A DNA stretch of 64,000 nt from Zoroaster sp. YZ-2022 (GCA_029582265.1 CM055827.1:2837423-2901422), one strand, 5' to 3'. Positions 1-12,991 are shown, numbered from the stretch's first letter. Program-made: numbers and translations. The notes: generated from the letters alone by a model not told the origin.

Positions 1-3000
1 AGGTTTGAAATGTTCCATGAACCGGGATTTTCATTTGCAACCCCCTCTCTCTTTCAGTAGTCATGTCATGAAATGTGTAATCACTACATGCATCCTTTAT
101 CATATGTTTCATTGTGCAGTTGTTTCTCATCAATTCTGTGAAACATTGTGTTTATCTGAAATAAATGATCTTGCTTTAACTGAGATTATTCCGGTGTTCC
201 CTAAATTGTTTTGAGTAGTATATGTTTCATAGATACATCATTATTCATTATCCTTTACACAAGAATTGTTTTACTGCTATTGAATAACTGATAGTTACAG
301 TGTAGGCAGGTGATGAATTATACCTGGCTGGATATAAAACATTGTAACATGCAATATGTCAACTTGAGAGTTCCATACAAGCAAGTCAGTTAATTAATAA
401 ATATGAGTATGAGAGGATTGGACTATAGCCGCAGAATTACAGGAATGCAGTAAATGAAAGAACGTCCAATCACATCGCTTATACAGTGTGCTAAAACCAA
501 ATCATTAAACAAAAAATCATGCACAATTAAACTTCCACATGGATTGTTTTAGGGGCGTGGCCAAGTCTTCAGTTTGGACAGTGGGGTTTTAACTCCCTGA
601 AACTTAAGATGATTTAACAGATGAAGTATATATAGATTCATTATCAGGGCCGTAGGGGGTGCGGGGGGGGGGGTGACACCCCCAGAAATATTGTCCTTGT
701 TGTCTCTAAAATAAAAGTACTATTAAATGCTATTGTATCTATAACATTTTTTTTTCATTTTTCATCGGTACATTTCTTGTTCAATGAGATGTCTTTTAGG
801 GGTTCATGTTGTGATTTGTAGGCACATATATAGCCTTTCAACCAATTTAAGTAAATGTATTGATATGTGCTATTAATAATCATCCAAAATAATGTTTGAA
901 ATTCATGTACTACATGTTGTCTTTAATGTTTAACAATAAACAAGAAAACAACTAAATGTGTTATTATGTTGGATATGGTAATCTGTACTTTGTGTATCTC
1001 CACCACACATTATGAATAATGAAAATATATACATACAGTCAAATCATAGCCAAACGTTAGTTTGTTGTTAAGGTTACTACTCAAACACCTTTCAAATGAT
1101 CTTCTGATGATTTTCTATATGTTTGATATATTTTACACTCCATATAATTAAGATTACTTACTTATAATATTCTAAATATGTTGACCAGTCAGCAGGAACC
1201 AATTAAAAACGGAATGTTACTAAACTCGGCATTATATTATATTTACATTAATTTCATATAAAATGCCTGAATGTATATATGCGATTTAACTTCTCTTCCC
1301 CCGTAAATATAAGAAGTTCAGAAAAGTACTTTTTAAAGTTAAGAAAAGTATATAAGGACAAAAAGTAAAGTCAGCATGTCTGATATAATTCCTAGAATTG
1401 GAAATGTTGAAAAATTGGTTTTACCGAAACGTTCAATCTGATTTTCTTTTTCCAGAAAAGCAGAACAAATTAAATTTACGAAAAGGTAAATTCTGCATTT
1501 CGACTGTCAGAAAAGAGAAATTAGTTGTCCACTGTATTATGGAGCGGCAGTTTCAAGTATGGACTCTTGCACTTTGCAGAGAGAAACTCTTGTTTTTTTT
1601 AACTTTATTCTTAGGGATTTCTTGTTCATCGGCACACAATGAACACGTAGGCCATAATACGTGGAGGCAAAATGTCTCTAGTTTTCACTTTTCGTGCAAC
1701 ACGGCTGGGGATTACTTAAAACTACTCTAAATGGGTTGCAAATATGTATCTGAATCCAAAACAGCTTATCCCCAAGCGTGAAAACTGCACATTAATTTTT
1801 TTGAGAGTTATTAATAAAACTGTACTTATGAATAATGTAATAGGCTGCATATGCAATGCACTAAGCACTGTACCATGTTGATATGCTTCAAAAGTTCAAG
1901 CATAATGAAATGTGGTGTTTGCACATGCAGCCTTGGGGTAGGGTGGTGGTGGACAGTTTTATCTTGTGTAGTGGTCTTGCCGGGGGAGGGGGGAGTATTA
2001 ATTAAAATTTGTGGACGGGGAGCCGCGGGGATGCCAGAGGGACATGGTTACGCCATTATTGGTCAAATACAGATAGGTCATCATTCATAGATCAGCTCCG
2101 GGCACCGATATATGAGGGCGCCATTTAAGTAAGCCGAGGTGTCTCCAGCAGGTCGCTGGATCGTGTTTAACTTTTGAATGCATTCATAATCAGACGTGAA
2201 TGGTCACCAGGGAAGAGTTTTCCGCCGTAAAATTTTGAAACAAAATGGCTAAAGAAAAACCTCGTTTTTCAGGCTGAAAACGAGTCATACTCGATGATAA
2301 AAGTGTAGCATGCATGGTGTTCAAAAACTAAATATTTGGAAGGAATTGAGCGAGAGGATGGGATAAAATATGCAGTTGGAATAATTTCTAGCCTGTATTT
2401 CAAGTGACTTTGTACCGTGTTATTTTTAAGTGACAGAACTGCCGAGATCACTGTACACGGACCATAAAAGACTCATGAAGGAAGTTAATTTTTGTTGGTA
2501 TTAATTTTGTAATACGCGAAAAAAATCGCAGTTTCTTTTTCAACGTAAGTTTATTGATAAAGGCTATAGGCCCATGGTTTTGAGGAAGTAACCTTGGCCT
2601 GTACATGGTGTCACCGCAATTAGTCTTACTTGGCACGAAAGAAGAAAACGCGTTAATGGCTCTATAGTAATATATAAAAAAAAATACAAAAGAAATAGGT
2701 AATAGGCCTAATGTGAGTTCTGTGAGGAACGATAATTATTGGTGGAGATATTATTGTTTTCACCTTCATAAAAATGGAGGCATTAGATAGGCAGCAACCT
2801 AAGGCCTTCTGGGTTCGATGACGTCATTAAATGTGCTGGTCATTGTGTATAAAGCATTATTCAGTTCAAAAGAACATGTACATCAACATTTATAAAGATG
2901 GAACAGTACAACGATCCAGATTCTCACAGAAGACACGAAGTGCAGTGGCCGAGGATCAGGAATAATAACAATAATGAATAGTTACAATGCGCCGGGATTC

Positions 3001-4440
3001 GTCAAACACGCTCATGGCGCATCGCGCAGTCATGTACAAGAGAAATACAAAAACAGACTATATGAACAGCGGCGTAGCCACTGGGGGACACGTTCCCCCA
3101 CAAATTTCCAGTAACCCCGCCCCCCAGGTTCCCCCACGAAAAAATCCCGATAGTTCCCCAAAAAAGAAAAGAAAAAGAAAAGGGGGAAAAGAGGGAAAAA
3201 AACATGACCCTTACCACTGAAAAACCCATACCCCTGGGCCCCCACTGAAAAGCAATCCCCCCCTGTGGCCTGTTCCCCCTGTTCCCCCTGTTCCCCCACT
3301 GAGTATAGGGTAGACCTACATGATTTATTATGCAATCTTCACGCAGGGCAGTTTTGAATGTCAGAGATCATTGGAGTGTGAGTGTTCCGGTAAGTCGTTC
3401 CACAATGAAGACGCAGCTGAAGGAAATTATCTTTCATCCCAGGATGATCTATTTCTTGATTCTTCTTAAGAGATGTTGGCTAGCGCTATATTAGATCTCT
3501 TGACTCGCGATTTGAATGATAGGCTTAAAGGCAATAAACATTTTTAAATGGGGCATTATATTTGTAAAATTATCCTGGGATAATTGTTTTCACCGAGTCA
3601 GTACCTGGGGATCATATCCAAATGACGGCTTCCCAGCTAGATACGGACAGATCATTGTTCTTCCTGTACTTCAATATTGCATGCTGCATGTATAGCCATA
3701 GTCCGAATTAAATGTTTTTGGCTATAGCTATGCTATTGGCTGCAGCGGCACTGCTGAAGTAGAGGAAGAAACGGTGACCTAGCTAGCGATCATGAGCCAT
3801 CAGTTCCAGAAACGGCCATTAAATAATTTATTATGCCGCGCCTCAAGTTAATTCAATCATTCCTCCATGATTCAATCAACAGTGTCAGGGTCCCCGACGT
3901 CATAGACCAAAAGAGCCCGCCTTAGCCTAATTGATTTCAAGGGGAAATCAATCAAGCTTGACAGGCGCCATGTGTAAACATTAGGCTTCCCTGGAAACGT
4001 ACGGTCGCTGAAAAAACGATGTTTTTAACTTTTTGAGTTGTATGACAAGTATTTGCTGGGAAAAATTGATCACATGTTGAATGACGGTAGGTACAACATT
4101 TATTTGTGCATTTTTATAAACACTGCTTTAGGCATTTTGGAGAAGTCCCACCGAACGCTAGTTCGTCTTTCGTATGATTGATCGTAGGACGAGACCACTA
4201 ACAACAAGTTAACACTGCATACACTGCTACATGGAGCTATATTCGAATCAGCTCGGTGCCATGAGGTGCCATTGCCATTGGAGTGTCAGACTCGGTGTCC
4301 TGAGTGTGCTCAACTGGGTGCTCGTCGATAGTGTCAGGCCGCCTCAATCCGCAAGTGACGGACCCGTCAGTCCTTTTGTTCAATCGACATTTTAAAAATG
4401 TCAACTGTGAGGAGGGCTAGCCCCCATTTTAGGGCCAATC
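1..4440. other. Gene-poor stretch
   Basis: I see no supportable exon here. The longest open frame (1398-1730, +) has a hydrophobic run but no recognisable domain and no flanking splice context. 661-674 is a G-rich run. 3067-3300 is a C-rich low-complexity patch with a short TGTTCCCCC tandem at about 3268-3297. 2604-2636 carries the CATGGTGTCACCGCAA motif that recurs at MITE ends elsewhere in the window. The rest is AT-rich non-coding sequence. Confidence 0.5.
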
Positions 4441-4449
4441 GGTTCATGT

Positions 4450-4996
4450 TTTTAATAATAATAATAATGTATAGATTTATATAGCGCACGTATCCACCAA
4501 CTAAGTGGCGCTCAAGGCGCATTATATTATTATCCCTGCTCATAAGGCTCATAAGGCTCATAAGGCTCATAAATCATTCCTGAAACCATCTCAGCTCCCT
4601 GGGGAGTATACAGCTCAATTGCTGCCATTTCTAGCGCATATAGAGCAAACCATCTCTGCCTTCACAGGTACCCATTTAACCCCTGGGTGGAGAAGCAATT
4701 ATGGTTAAGTGTCTTGCTCAAGGACACAGGTGTCACGGCCAGGGCTCGAACCCACACTCTGCTGCTGGCAACACCAGAACTTGAGTTCAGTGCGCTAGAC
4801 CGCACGACAATCCACTTTACGTGCATTATACAACACACGGGACCTACGGCTTTACGTCCCATCCGAAGGACGAAGCAATTATGGTTAAGTACCTTGCTCA
4901 AGGACACAAGTGTCACGACCGGGGCTCGAACCCACACCCTGCTGCTGGCAACACCAGAACTTGAGTTCGGTGCGCTAGACCGCTCGGCCACGACAC
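4450..4996 (-). mobile_element. tRNA-Leu-derived SINE with duplicated head
   Basis: Read on the minus strand, this starts with a tRNA-like head: A-box-like TGGCCGAGCGGTCTAGCGC, a CAA-anticodon-like ACTCAAGTTC, and a B box GGGTTCGAGCCC. The SINE body and an ATT-repeat tail follow. The head and the CTTGAGCAAG stretch occur twice (about 4691-4812 and 4875-4996), separated by about 60 bp, so this is a double-headed copy. The short TCATAAGGC tandem at about 4539-4570 lies in the body. The same family recurs at 29.4, 55.9, 58.3 and 62.4 kb. Confidence 0.85.
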
Positions 4997-6286
4997 TCCA
5001 GTAACATGGTACATTGAGCGCATTGTATTATACAGTCATGCTGCCAATGCTAAAAAAATTAAATACTTGCGAACATCAAATCTCAAATAAGTCGAAGGGA
5101 ATTATAGTTATGCTGGCAAAACTGCTTCTAATGTTAGTTCAGGAATCTAGATATAATTATAAATAATATTAGAGTGTTATCATGAATCATGATGTTAAAT
5201 ACTCCAAGTTATTTACATCATATAGGCCTAGGCCAAGCCTCAAAATTAAAAAAAAATTGTCACACACCCTTGTATTTTCACTAGCCCATTTCCAAAAGTC
5301 ACCTGATTTTGTTTTTACTAAACTAATGTTCTTTTTAATATGAAACCTATACGCTTAATTAAATGCATATCTTTGCATGACCCACCTCCTCCCCTCCCCG
5401 CAATGTTTAATATTACACCATGTAAAAAATGAATTGGTTATTGTCCATTCGTGACTAGCAAAAATGCACAACCCATTTTAAAAACAATTATTTATGGTTT
5501 TACCTCAAAATGCACCTGAAGCTGTCCACCAACTTAAAACAATTTTTGTTTAATTGTGACAATTCTCCTGATATATCTGACGATAACATTACTGACAAGA
5601 AAAGGTTCCCCTATCTACATCAGTGATCTACGTGTACATATTGAAAAATATATTAACAATTCATTTTAAAAATAATAATTAAAAAGAAAAATTCACTATG
5701 GGTTTATTATAGGAAGCATTGTCATCATTATCGTCATCATCATCGTCATTCTTTTTACATTTTGAAAACCCAAACTGAAACAAACTTATCTTTCTTGGCA
5801 ATAGCAAAGATTAATCACTAACATAACTTTTATTCCATCATTTATAGTCCACCCAGGGTCAGCTGGTCAAATCTTGACAGCTGTCAAATTTTAGTGTGTG
5901 ACATATTGCACAGTACCAGGCATACTGTGCTGTTGGCCTTTATTCCAAGCAAACAGTTCATCTTAAAAAAAACACCACAAATTTGTACTGATTACACCTT
6001 GCAATATTTTGACACCATACTTCTTGTTTCACTACTGTCACAGCACCATCAGTGTCTGGACATGTTATTATGGGACAAGATATAAAACATGGATAGATTC
6101 AGCAATTACTTACCCAGTTTTTGAAATCACTTATACTACCAGAAAATCCACTTACCATCGGTAAGTGGGTAAGCATGAATTTTGAGGCTTGGCCTAGGCC
6201 TATGCTTACTCTCTTTGAATCAAGATATACATTTAACAACCAACTTCTTACATTAACCCTAACGCACTAGACCCTAGTTGCTGGGT
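4997..6286. other. Non-coding, AT-rich
   Basis: No exon with splice sites and family similarity was found. The open frame at 5894-6085 is short and carries no recognisable motif. A short (TCATCA)-like run lies at about 5724-5750. Confidence 0.5.
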
Positions 6287-6350
6287 ACCATCCTCAATCC
6301 TCCAAAATCCTCCAAAACTGCAAGGAGGATTTTGGAGGATTGAGGATGGT
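6287..6350. repeat. Perfect 27-bp inverted repeat (foldback core)
   Basis: Two 27-bp arms (6287-6313 and 6324-6350) are exact reverse complements around a 10-base loop. The arms are built from CCTCCAAAATCCTCC. The copy is bracketed by ATTAACCCTAA-like sequence at about 6253 and ATGGTTAAT at about 6352. Related sequence flanks and sits inside the 44-bp minisatellite at 51-52.3 kb, so this appears to be a compact copy of the same foldback family. Confidence 0.8.
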
Positions 6351-7620
6351 TATGGTTAATGAGAAATATTTAGTCTGAAACTGACTGTAAACATACCTAG
6401 GCCTACATGAAGGCTAGTTAGTGAAAATGCATTCAGATTTTTTTATTCATTCTCACATAGAAAGTAGAACTTGAAATTATTTAACTTTTCATTAAAATTA
6501 CTACACCTCAGACCAAAATAATTTTACATTATAATTGTACCATTTGGTTATTTTTTAGTAAGCAATCCTATACCTTAACCTGTAAACTGAACAGTAAAAT
6601 GCTGATTGACATCTCTTTATTTCCGTGGCAAGGACCACCAGCCTGCAGATATAATCTCTGAAAGAAAACCACCCTCAAATGATCGAGTGCTAAATTTCCA
6701 ACAATAGCCTATAACCATTCTGTATACAATCGGTATTACTATATATTGGGCCTATATATTTGTATCAACATTTGCAGGTTATTATTTAATTTTAGTAATT
6801 TGTGAATTTTTATTTCTAGAAATCTCCTGTTAACAATGAACCAAGCACAAACATCAGCACGTAAGTAATTTAATATGCAACTGTTTAGGCATTTACAAAA
6901 GGTAAACGATTATCATTTATGATGATCAACAAAATACATAAAAGCTCCGACAAGTGTAAAGTTCCAGGGTTCGCTGTTGGACTGAATTAATTTGGCCCCT
7001 TGCCAATCTTCTCAGCTTCATGAAGCCTTACACAATATACAGCAATCTGAATACATCTACAGGATATACAGTTTCCTTATTGTAGCCATAATGGTTTTCA
7101 CATCACTTGCAGTACAGAATATAAATAATTCATTTTTAATTCCAGTAATATGGAGCTTCATGGAGTGCTAGTCTTGCTTATTGATGACCATGACAGTAAT
7201 AATTACAATATGAATACAACACGTGATATAATTTATGTAATACAATCAAAATGCTATAAAGCGAGCCAGTTACCAAGGGCAACCATTACATCAATTGATA
7301 AACAGAAGACCTTACAATAAAAAAGACTAAATTCAAACAGTATGGTAAGTCTTGTTGCTATGTAAAGAAAAACAGTTTTGTTGCGAATCAAGTCAAATCA
7401 AGTCATACTAAATTATACTTAATATGTGACCCGCTCTACAAAAAAGGGTATTATGTCGCACAAATAAAAAAATTAGTTATATATATAGTTGAATTGGTCA
7501 CATTACAAGCTTTAATTTGGTACAGGTTTGACCCCTGTGGCATTTTGCATTCTGGAGATATATTAATAATTTGCATATTCATATTTTACAATGTAACGAA
7601 AGTGCTTTCAGAGATACAGC
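6351..7620. other. Non-coding
   Basis: No gene recognised. A stretch at 6820-6860 looks like an exon (acceptor TTTCTAG, donor GTAAGT) and was considered for the integrase gene, but a better upstream exon exists at 9141. About 7428-7470 carries a GTGACCCGCTCTAC motif typical of dispersed repeats. Confidence 0.45.
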
Positions 7621-7623
7621 CCT

Positions 7624-7854
7624 TTAACCAGTTCGCGTCGGGAATAAAAAAGTTTTTCTGGGCCCCTGTACGGGTTTCTTTTTCCCACACAAACACGTTA
7701 ATGGAAGCTTCCACAGCGCGTGGCCACGTCTACCGAGCATGTCACTGTACGCTCGGCTCGTTGCCACGTCAACCGAGCATGCATACAAATATTCCGGAGT
7801 TTCCTATGGTGTGTTTAGACGCTCTCCGATCTATGGTGTTCTATAATGGACACC
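7624..7854. mobile_element. Fragment of a TTAA-type element end
   Basis: TTAACCAGTTCGCGTCGGG at 7624 and the following ~65 bp match, in opposite orientation, the right end of the TTAA-flanked element at 32703-33307 (CCAGTTGACGTCGGGAAT and a T-rich run, then a GGTCCCC/GGGCCCC block and GCGGGTTT/ACGGGTTT). The partner end is not visible before the GGCGAC array begins at 7855. The fragment is either truncated or interrupted by the large element that starts there. Confidence 0.5.
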
Positions 7855-8506
7855 TACGCGGCGCCTTTTTTTTTCTACGCGGCGACTTTTTTTTTTACGC
7901 GGCGACTTTTTTTTTTTGGGCGGCGACTTTTTTTTTTTACGCGGCGACTTTTTTTTTTTGGACGGCGACTTTTTTTTTTTACGCGGCGACTTTTTTTGGA
8001 CGGCGACTTTTTTTTACGCGGCGACTTTTTTTTTTTGGGCGGCGACTTTTTTTTTTACGCGGCGACTTTTTTTTTTTGGACGGCGACTTTTTTTTTTTAC
8101 GCGGCGACTTTTTTTTTTGGACGGCGACTTTTTTTTTTACGCGGCGACTTTTTTTTTTTGGACGGCGACTTTTTTTTTTACGCGGCGACTTTTTTACGCT
8201 TTTTTTGGACGGCGACTTTTTTTTTGTCGGCGTCTTTTTTTTTTGCGGCGACTTTTTTTTTTTACGCGGCGACTTTTTTTTTTAACGCGGCGACTTTTTT
8301 TACGCGGCGACTTTTTTTTACGCGGCGACTTTTTTGGACGGCGACTTTTTTTTTGGACGGCGACTTTTTTTTTTACGCGGCGACTTTGACGGCGACTTTT
8401 TTTTTTTGGACGGCGACTTTTTTTTTTTACGCGGCGACTTTTTTTTTTTGGACGGCGACTTTTTTTTTTTACGCGGCGACTTTTTTTTTTTAGGCGGCGA
8501 CTTCCG
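7855..8506 (+). repeat. Left-end GGCGAC-T(n) array
   Basis: About 30 units alternate between TACGCGGCGAC and TGGACGGCGAC, each followed by roughly 7-12 T residues, for a typical unit of about 20 bp. Spacer length varies and a few units are degenerate (GTCGGCGTC at about 8227; CTTTGACGGCGAC at about 8386). The array creates long open frames in all three + frames; these are repeat artefacts and not genes. Such an array could hold many binding sites for a transposase, which is inference. Confidence 0.9.
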
Positions 8507-8625
8507 GGTTGATGAGTGTTTAGGGATTCCCGTACTCACGCGCATGCGCTGATAATAGTGGCTACTTCCGCATTTGTACTCGACTGCATGGCAGCAAGAT
8601 GGAATACAGCATTTTGAATCCATTG
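8507..8625 (+). repeat. Left inner terminal inverted repeat
   Basis: Matches the reverse complement of about 28036-28138 with small indels. It contains GTGTTTAGGGATTCCCGTAC, ACTCACGCGC, CTACTTCCGCATTTGTACTC and GACTGCATGGCAGCA. It probably includes promoter or 5' UTR sequence for the + strand integrase gene, since the mirror copy precedes the SAM-HECT gene. Confidence 0.8.
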
Positions 8626-9140
8626 GTTCCCGACCAGAGAGACAATATCCTTATTATAAAATGCCTTCATTCTGTATTCTTGCACAGTACAACTTTGTTG
8701 ATTTATACGGCCTGAAACGCAATTTAAAACTAAATCGATATTGCTTAACATAATTAAAACAATCGCACCATGTGAAAATTTACCGCTGTACATAATGACA
8801 GGAAAGGTTTTTATCGATGTTTAGTTTCATTGCTTATCTAAGTTCATGTAAAGTTCATGATAAGACCATCCTACTTTCATGATTTTAAGAATAAACATAA
8901 TTATGTGACAAAGACGACAATCCAAAATAAGATTGAATTCAAAACCCTCCTTTTTGTGATTTTAGACGCTGCAGGACACAATGTAGTCCCCCAGTGGACA
9001 TTATTAAACATATTGTAGGGGAAGCTAAGAGATAACTAAGCCAGAGTATTTTACAATAAAACGAAAAGTAAGGATCTATATTTTGTATTAAAAAAACTTA
9101 ACAAGCATGCAAGAGAAGGATTGGTGAGCCACTATTTTAG

Positions 9141-12100
9141 TGCAGGATACAGCTACCGTGAAATATGTTCTATTTTGTTTCTGCGGCATAACATCAATTG
9201 TTGGTGAGAATGCCTATCATTTTTAAATTGTTTGGCCTTTAAAATTATATTTTATTCATTTAAAGATAAAGTATAGCTTTGGTAATTGTTTGGTCAAAAC
9301 GTTCATAATTTATGTATAACAAATACGTAACCTGTGAAAATTTCAGCGTTTCCCGTCAGTATAAGCTTTATAGTTATTCGCTCGTCCGTTTGTTTGTCTT
9401 TTTCCCGTTACCAAAGGAATAATTTATAGTTTTTAAATATGGGGCGAAAGGCAAGAAAGAATGTATGCCACGTGACAAGGCGGGGACTAAGGAAACATAA
9501 TCAAATCTTAATTTTCCTACTTTGATGTTTCTTGTAGCACCAGAACAATTGGAAGGATTCTACGAAGGCTTAATTTGCGACGCAACAATCCAGCCGATGA
9601 AACATTCAACATATTTCTTACGTCTTTAGAAGTAAGTTGAATGAATGGAATGATCACTGGGAAAAGAGCACGGCACGTGGCCATTTGCTTTTTTCATAAA
9701 TATGTTTGTTTAAATTTACGTAAATCATTAATTGTCGTTATTATACTAATTCCTCTTTATAGCTATATATCTTTAGGTGTTTGAAATGTGTTGTGTAATT
9801 ATTCCTCTTGAATAGCCACCATTCAAAATTGTTTCCATGATTTACAAATAATTATCAAAATAAATATAACTTATGAAAACACACCCAGTTAACAAAACAA
9901 TTAACAAAAATTTATGAAAATAACCTTTGAAAAGAGAAAAAGTTCAGTCGACTTTCAAGCACAAACCAACCATGCTGATGAATCTGTAGGATATGCAATT
10001 TTTACTTTGCATAAATTAATTGCGTTAAAACAACAATATGGCAGGTGTGAATTTTATCTGTATATTCAGGGTCTGTATGGACACAGAGTTGTGTACATAT
10101 AAGGATTTCAATCAAAACAAAGTTCGTGGCAATGGTAACTAAAAACTCGGTCCCAAACCGATTTGGGACATTTTGTCTATTTCCCATTATTTATTTATGT
10201 ATATGACAACCGTAACTCACTGGTCGGTTGGGGGGGGGGGGGAGGTTGTCTTCAGAACCCTACCCTACACCATGGAGGTAGAATATGCCTACACCTACGG
10301 GCATTGACAGAGATAGGCTAATCATAATATTTTGACACATTATATAATCATAATGTTCATCAATAATGTTTCCAGATAGAACTACAAGGCAGTGGCAGAA
10401 ACCTTGGGTGCCGCTCGATGGGGCGAAGAATGCTTACTCGATATGGTATTCATGTGCCAAGGTAAACACAAATTACCAAGATGGGTGATTTAATGTAATA
10501 AAAATGATGTGTTATTAGTGACTGTAAGTACTATCGGTGTTTTATTATAACCCAATGATTAGATTAAAAAATTAAATTACAAAATATTTTAATTTATCAA
10601 ACCATTTTGGGAAACAAAAGTCAACTTCTTGTCCTAACTTTTCCTTAGAGATGCTGTCATTGAAGGCCAAAGGATGCTTGATCCCGAAGGCGTCGAAAGT
10701 CGTAGGAGGCACCGACTGAGACGACGAGAGTACAGAAATTTGGGACCTAATTATGCTCTCCACATAGATCAATACGACAAACTGAGAACTTACGGTTTTG
10801 GCATCCATGGCGCTATTGACGGGTATGACAATGATGAATGCAAATAATGTCCTTTCAAAAAATAGAACCATAATATGTTTATTAATGTGTAGATCAATAA
10901 AGGAATATTTGTTTGTCTGTTCGGTGCCCAATAGCCTCATCACAATTTCCACTGTGATATTAGGTGCACCTGGGGACACTGCTTTTCTGTGGGGAACATG
11001 TCGACGAGGCCCCATAGCTTGCCCACTGCGAAGAAGGAAGGAAACAATAAAACATAAAGTTTGAAGTCTTCTGGCCAAAGTGAAGGCCTATAAATGGAAA
11101 CATTACTTTTTAAATCCAGTTCAAACTTTTGAATGACTGTTGCCCTACCATGCATATGTTGTATTATTGATTTGTTGTCGATCAAATCATTTTGTTTAAA
11201 TGATTATCATACCCTTGACTCTGTAGATTTCCGAACAAAGGGTTTCAGAAAATTCCATGTGGTTTTTGTATTTCATGTATAATTTTGTAATTCATTATTT
11301 TAGTTTTTCCCGTCGATTGGTTTGGCTAAGAGTTGCAAGCACAAATCGAGATCCTACAGTGACAGCCTCATATTTCGTGGACTTTTTGAAAGAAATTCAA
11401 GGTGATGTATGGGGCTAATTAATTTTGGGTATTGATGATCTGAATATAATCTCAAAATCGTTTGTAAATTCATAAATCCATACATAAGAATGAAAATATA
11501 ACGTACAGAAGTTTTAGCTAGGCCTAACTTCTTTTTATCGTTTATGAAAAAATAATAAACAGTATTGTTTATATTACATTGTTAAATATCACGTAAATAC
11601 GATTATTTACATCAACAATTGTAACACAAGAACTCATTTCACATGATGTTTGTCATCATTACAATATCACAACGATCTAAGATTTAGAAATAATTTTGGA
11701 GTCTTACTAGTGGGATATTCAGTGGCTTAAACTGAAAAGGAGGTGCCAAAATAACATTCTAGAGTTACGGGGTAAAACTTGTTATGTTTTTTTTTTTTTT
11801 TTTTTTTTATACATTGAGCGAGTTCATCAACAGTATTTATCCCAATGTTTGTTTCTAATTTCAATGTTTTATTTATTTTATACTTCAGCTGTGCCACGTT
11901 GTATTCAGGTAGATAGGGGCACAGAGAATACACGCATTGCGGATATTCAAACTGCATTCCATGAGGAGTATTTCGCCCACCAACAGAGTCCTTGTGTGAT
12001 GTATTCAGCTTCTCCTCACAATCAGGTGCGTACACGGGGACTGTTACCTTAGGAAAACAAGATTCCCTTTTTTTTTTTCAACAATACTCATGCAAGTTTA

Positions 12101-12991
12101 AATATTTTTCTGCAGTGATAAGTGTCTCATTAATGTTTCATAAAACAGGTACCATTGCCCCATTGTAAGTTGTCCAGTAATAAATGAACAATTAATTTTT
12201 TTTTTTTAATTATTCAGAGAATTGAGAGATTTTGGCGAACATTGTTTGACATGATGGTGAACTACTGGTTAGACAGCTTCAGAAACTTGATTGAGATTGG
12301 CATTTTGGACTGCACATCGGCATTGCATAAGTATTTAATTTAACATTCATTTGTTACTTAAATTGGTTAAACTTCCCCTTTGAAATTGTGTGTATTTTAA
12401 ATTAAACACAATGAAAATATATTAAACCGTTTAATTTGTTTGCATATTTTAATTCCAACTATTAATCTTTGCAGGGAATGTCTGAGGTTTTCTTTCACAC
12501 AAATTATCCAATCTGAACTGGACGAGGTAAGAGTCGAGTGGAATCAGCACAGGACAAGGAATGTTACACGCGCTATTGCTCTCCCTGGAAAGCCGGACCT
12601 CATGTACTTTGTACCACATCTCTTTGGTACGATGATTAACACTTAAATTCAAAAAAAAATTGTCGCTAAAAATAAATAAACAGACCAGTAAAGAACTAAA
12701 ACAATAAACTAAAACAATCACATTGCCTAACATGAAAAATATATATAAATATATATTGTTTTATTTAAACTTTGTTTTAAAGGAGCACAAGACTTCCGTC
12801 TCCCCGTGCAAGTACAAGAAATTGTAGCTGTCAAACATGAATTTACGTCTTCACCATCAAGGAATGGATGCATTGAAGAATTTGAAGCCGTGTGCCAGGA
12901 CCTAATTCGCACTCATAACAAGGGAATGCCCTCATCGTTTGCAGAAGGCATAGAATTATTTCAGTGGCTGTTGGACAAAATGCAACCATAA
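9141..12991 (+). CDS. DDE (rve) integrase-like transposase gene, 9 exons visible
   Basis: Exons 9141-9203, 9538-9631, 10376-10461, 10649-10822, 11304-11401, 11889-12025, 12218-12330, 12475-12626 and 12783-12991 join in one frame with GT/AG borders to give 374 residues ending in TAA. Counting from the first full codon at 9142: residues 1-35 are helix-turn-helix-like (GYSYREIC...TRTIGRILRRLNLRR). An integrase core follows with the triad D121 (HIDQYDKL), D180 (QVDRGTEN) and E220 (QRIERFW), spacing 58 and 39. The C-terminal part holds WNQHRTR and PGKPDLMYFVPHLF. Known: many fish and marine invertebrate genomes carry multi-copy uncharacterised integrase-core proteins of this type. The triad is intact, so a catalytically competent transposase is plausible. 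The 5' exon with the start codon was not found; it should end with two bases of a split codon between about 8625 and 9130. Confidence 0.85.

Noticed and set aside
1398..1730. 110-residue frame with a hydrophobic stretch, a possible secreted protein
   Set aside because: No conserved motif, no convincing splice sites, AT-rich surroundings; chance is the simpler explanation.
6820..6860. Exon-like stretch with good acceptor and donor that joins in frame to the integrase exon at 9538
   Set aside because: The exon at 9141-9203 gives the expected helix-turn-helix sequence and also joins in frame; 6820 lies outside the left terminal repeat.
7494..8623. Several long open frames rich in Phe/Lys/Arg over the GGCGAC array
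   Set aside because: They arise from a tandem DNA repeat free of stop codons in all frames; composition and overlap in three frames show they are not proteins.
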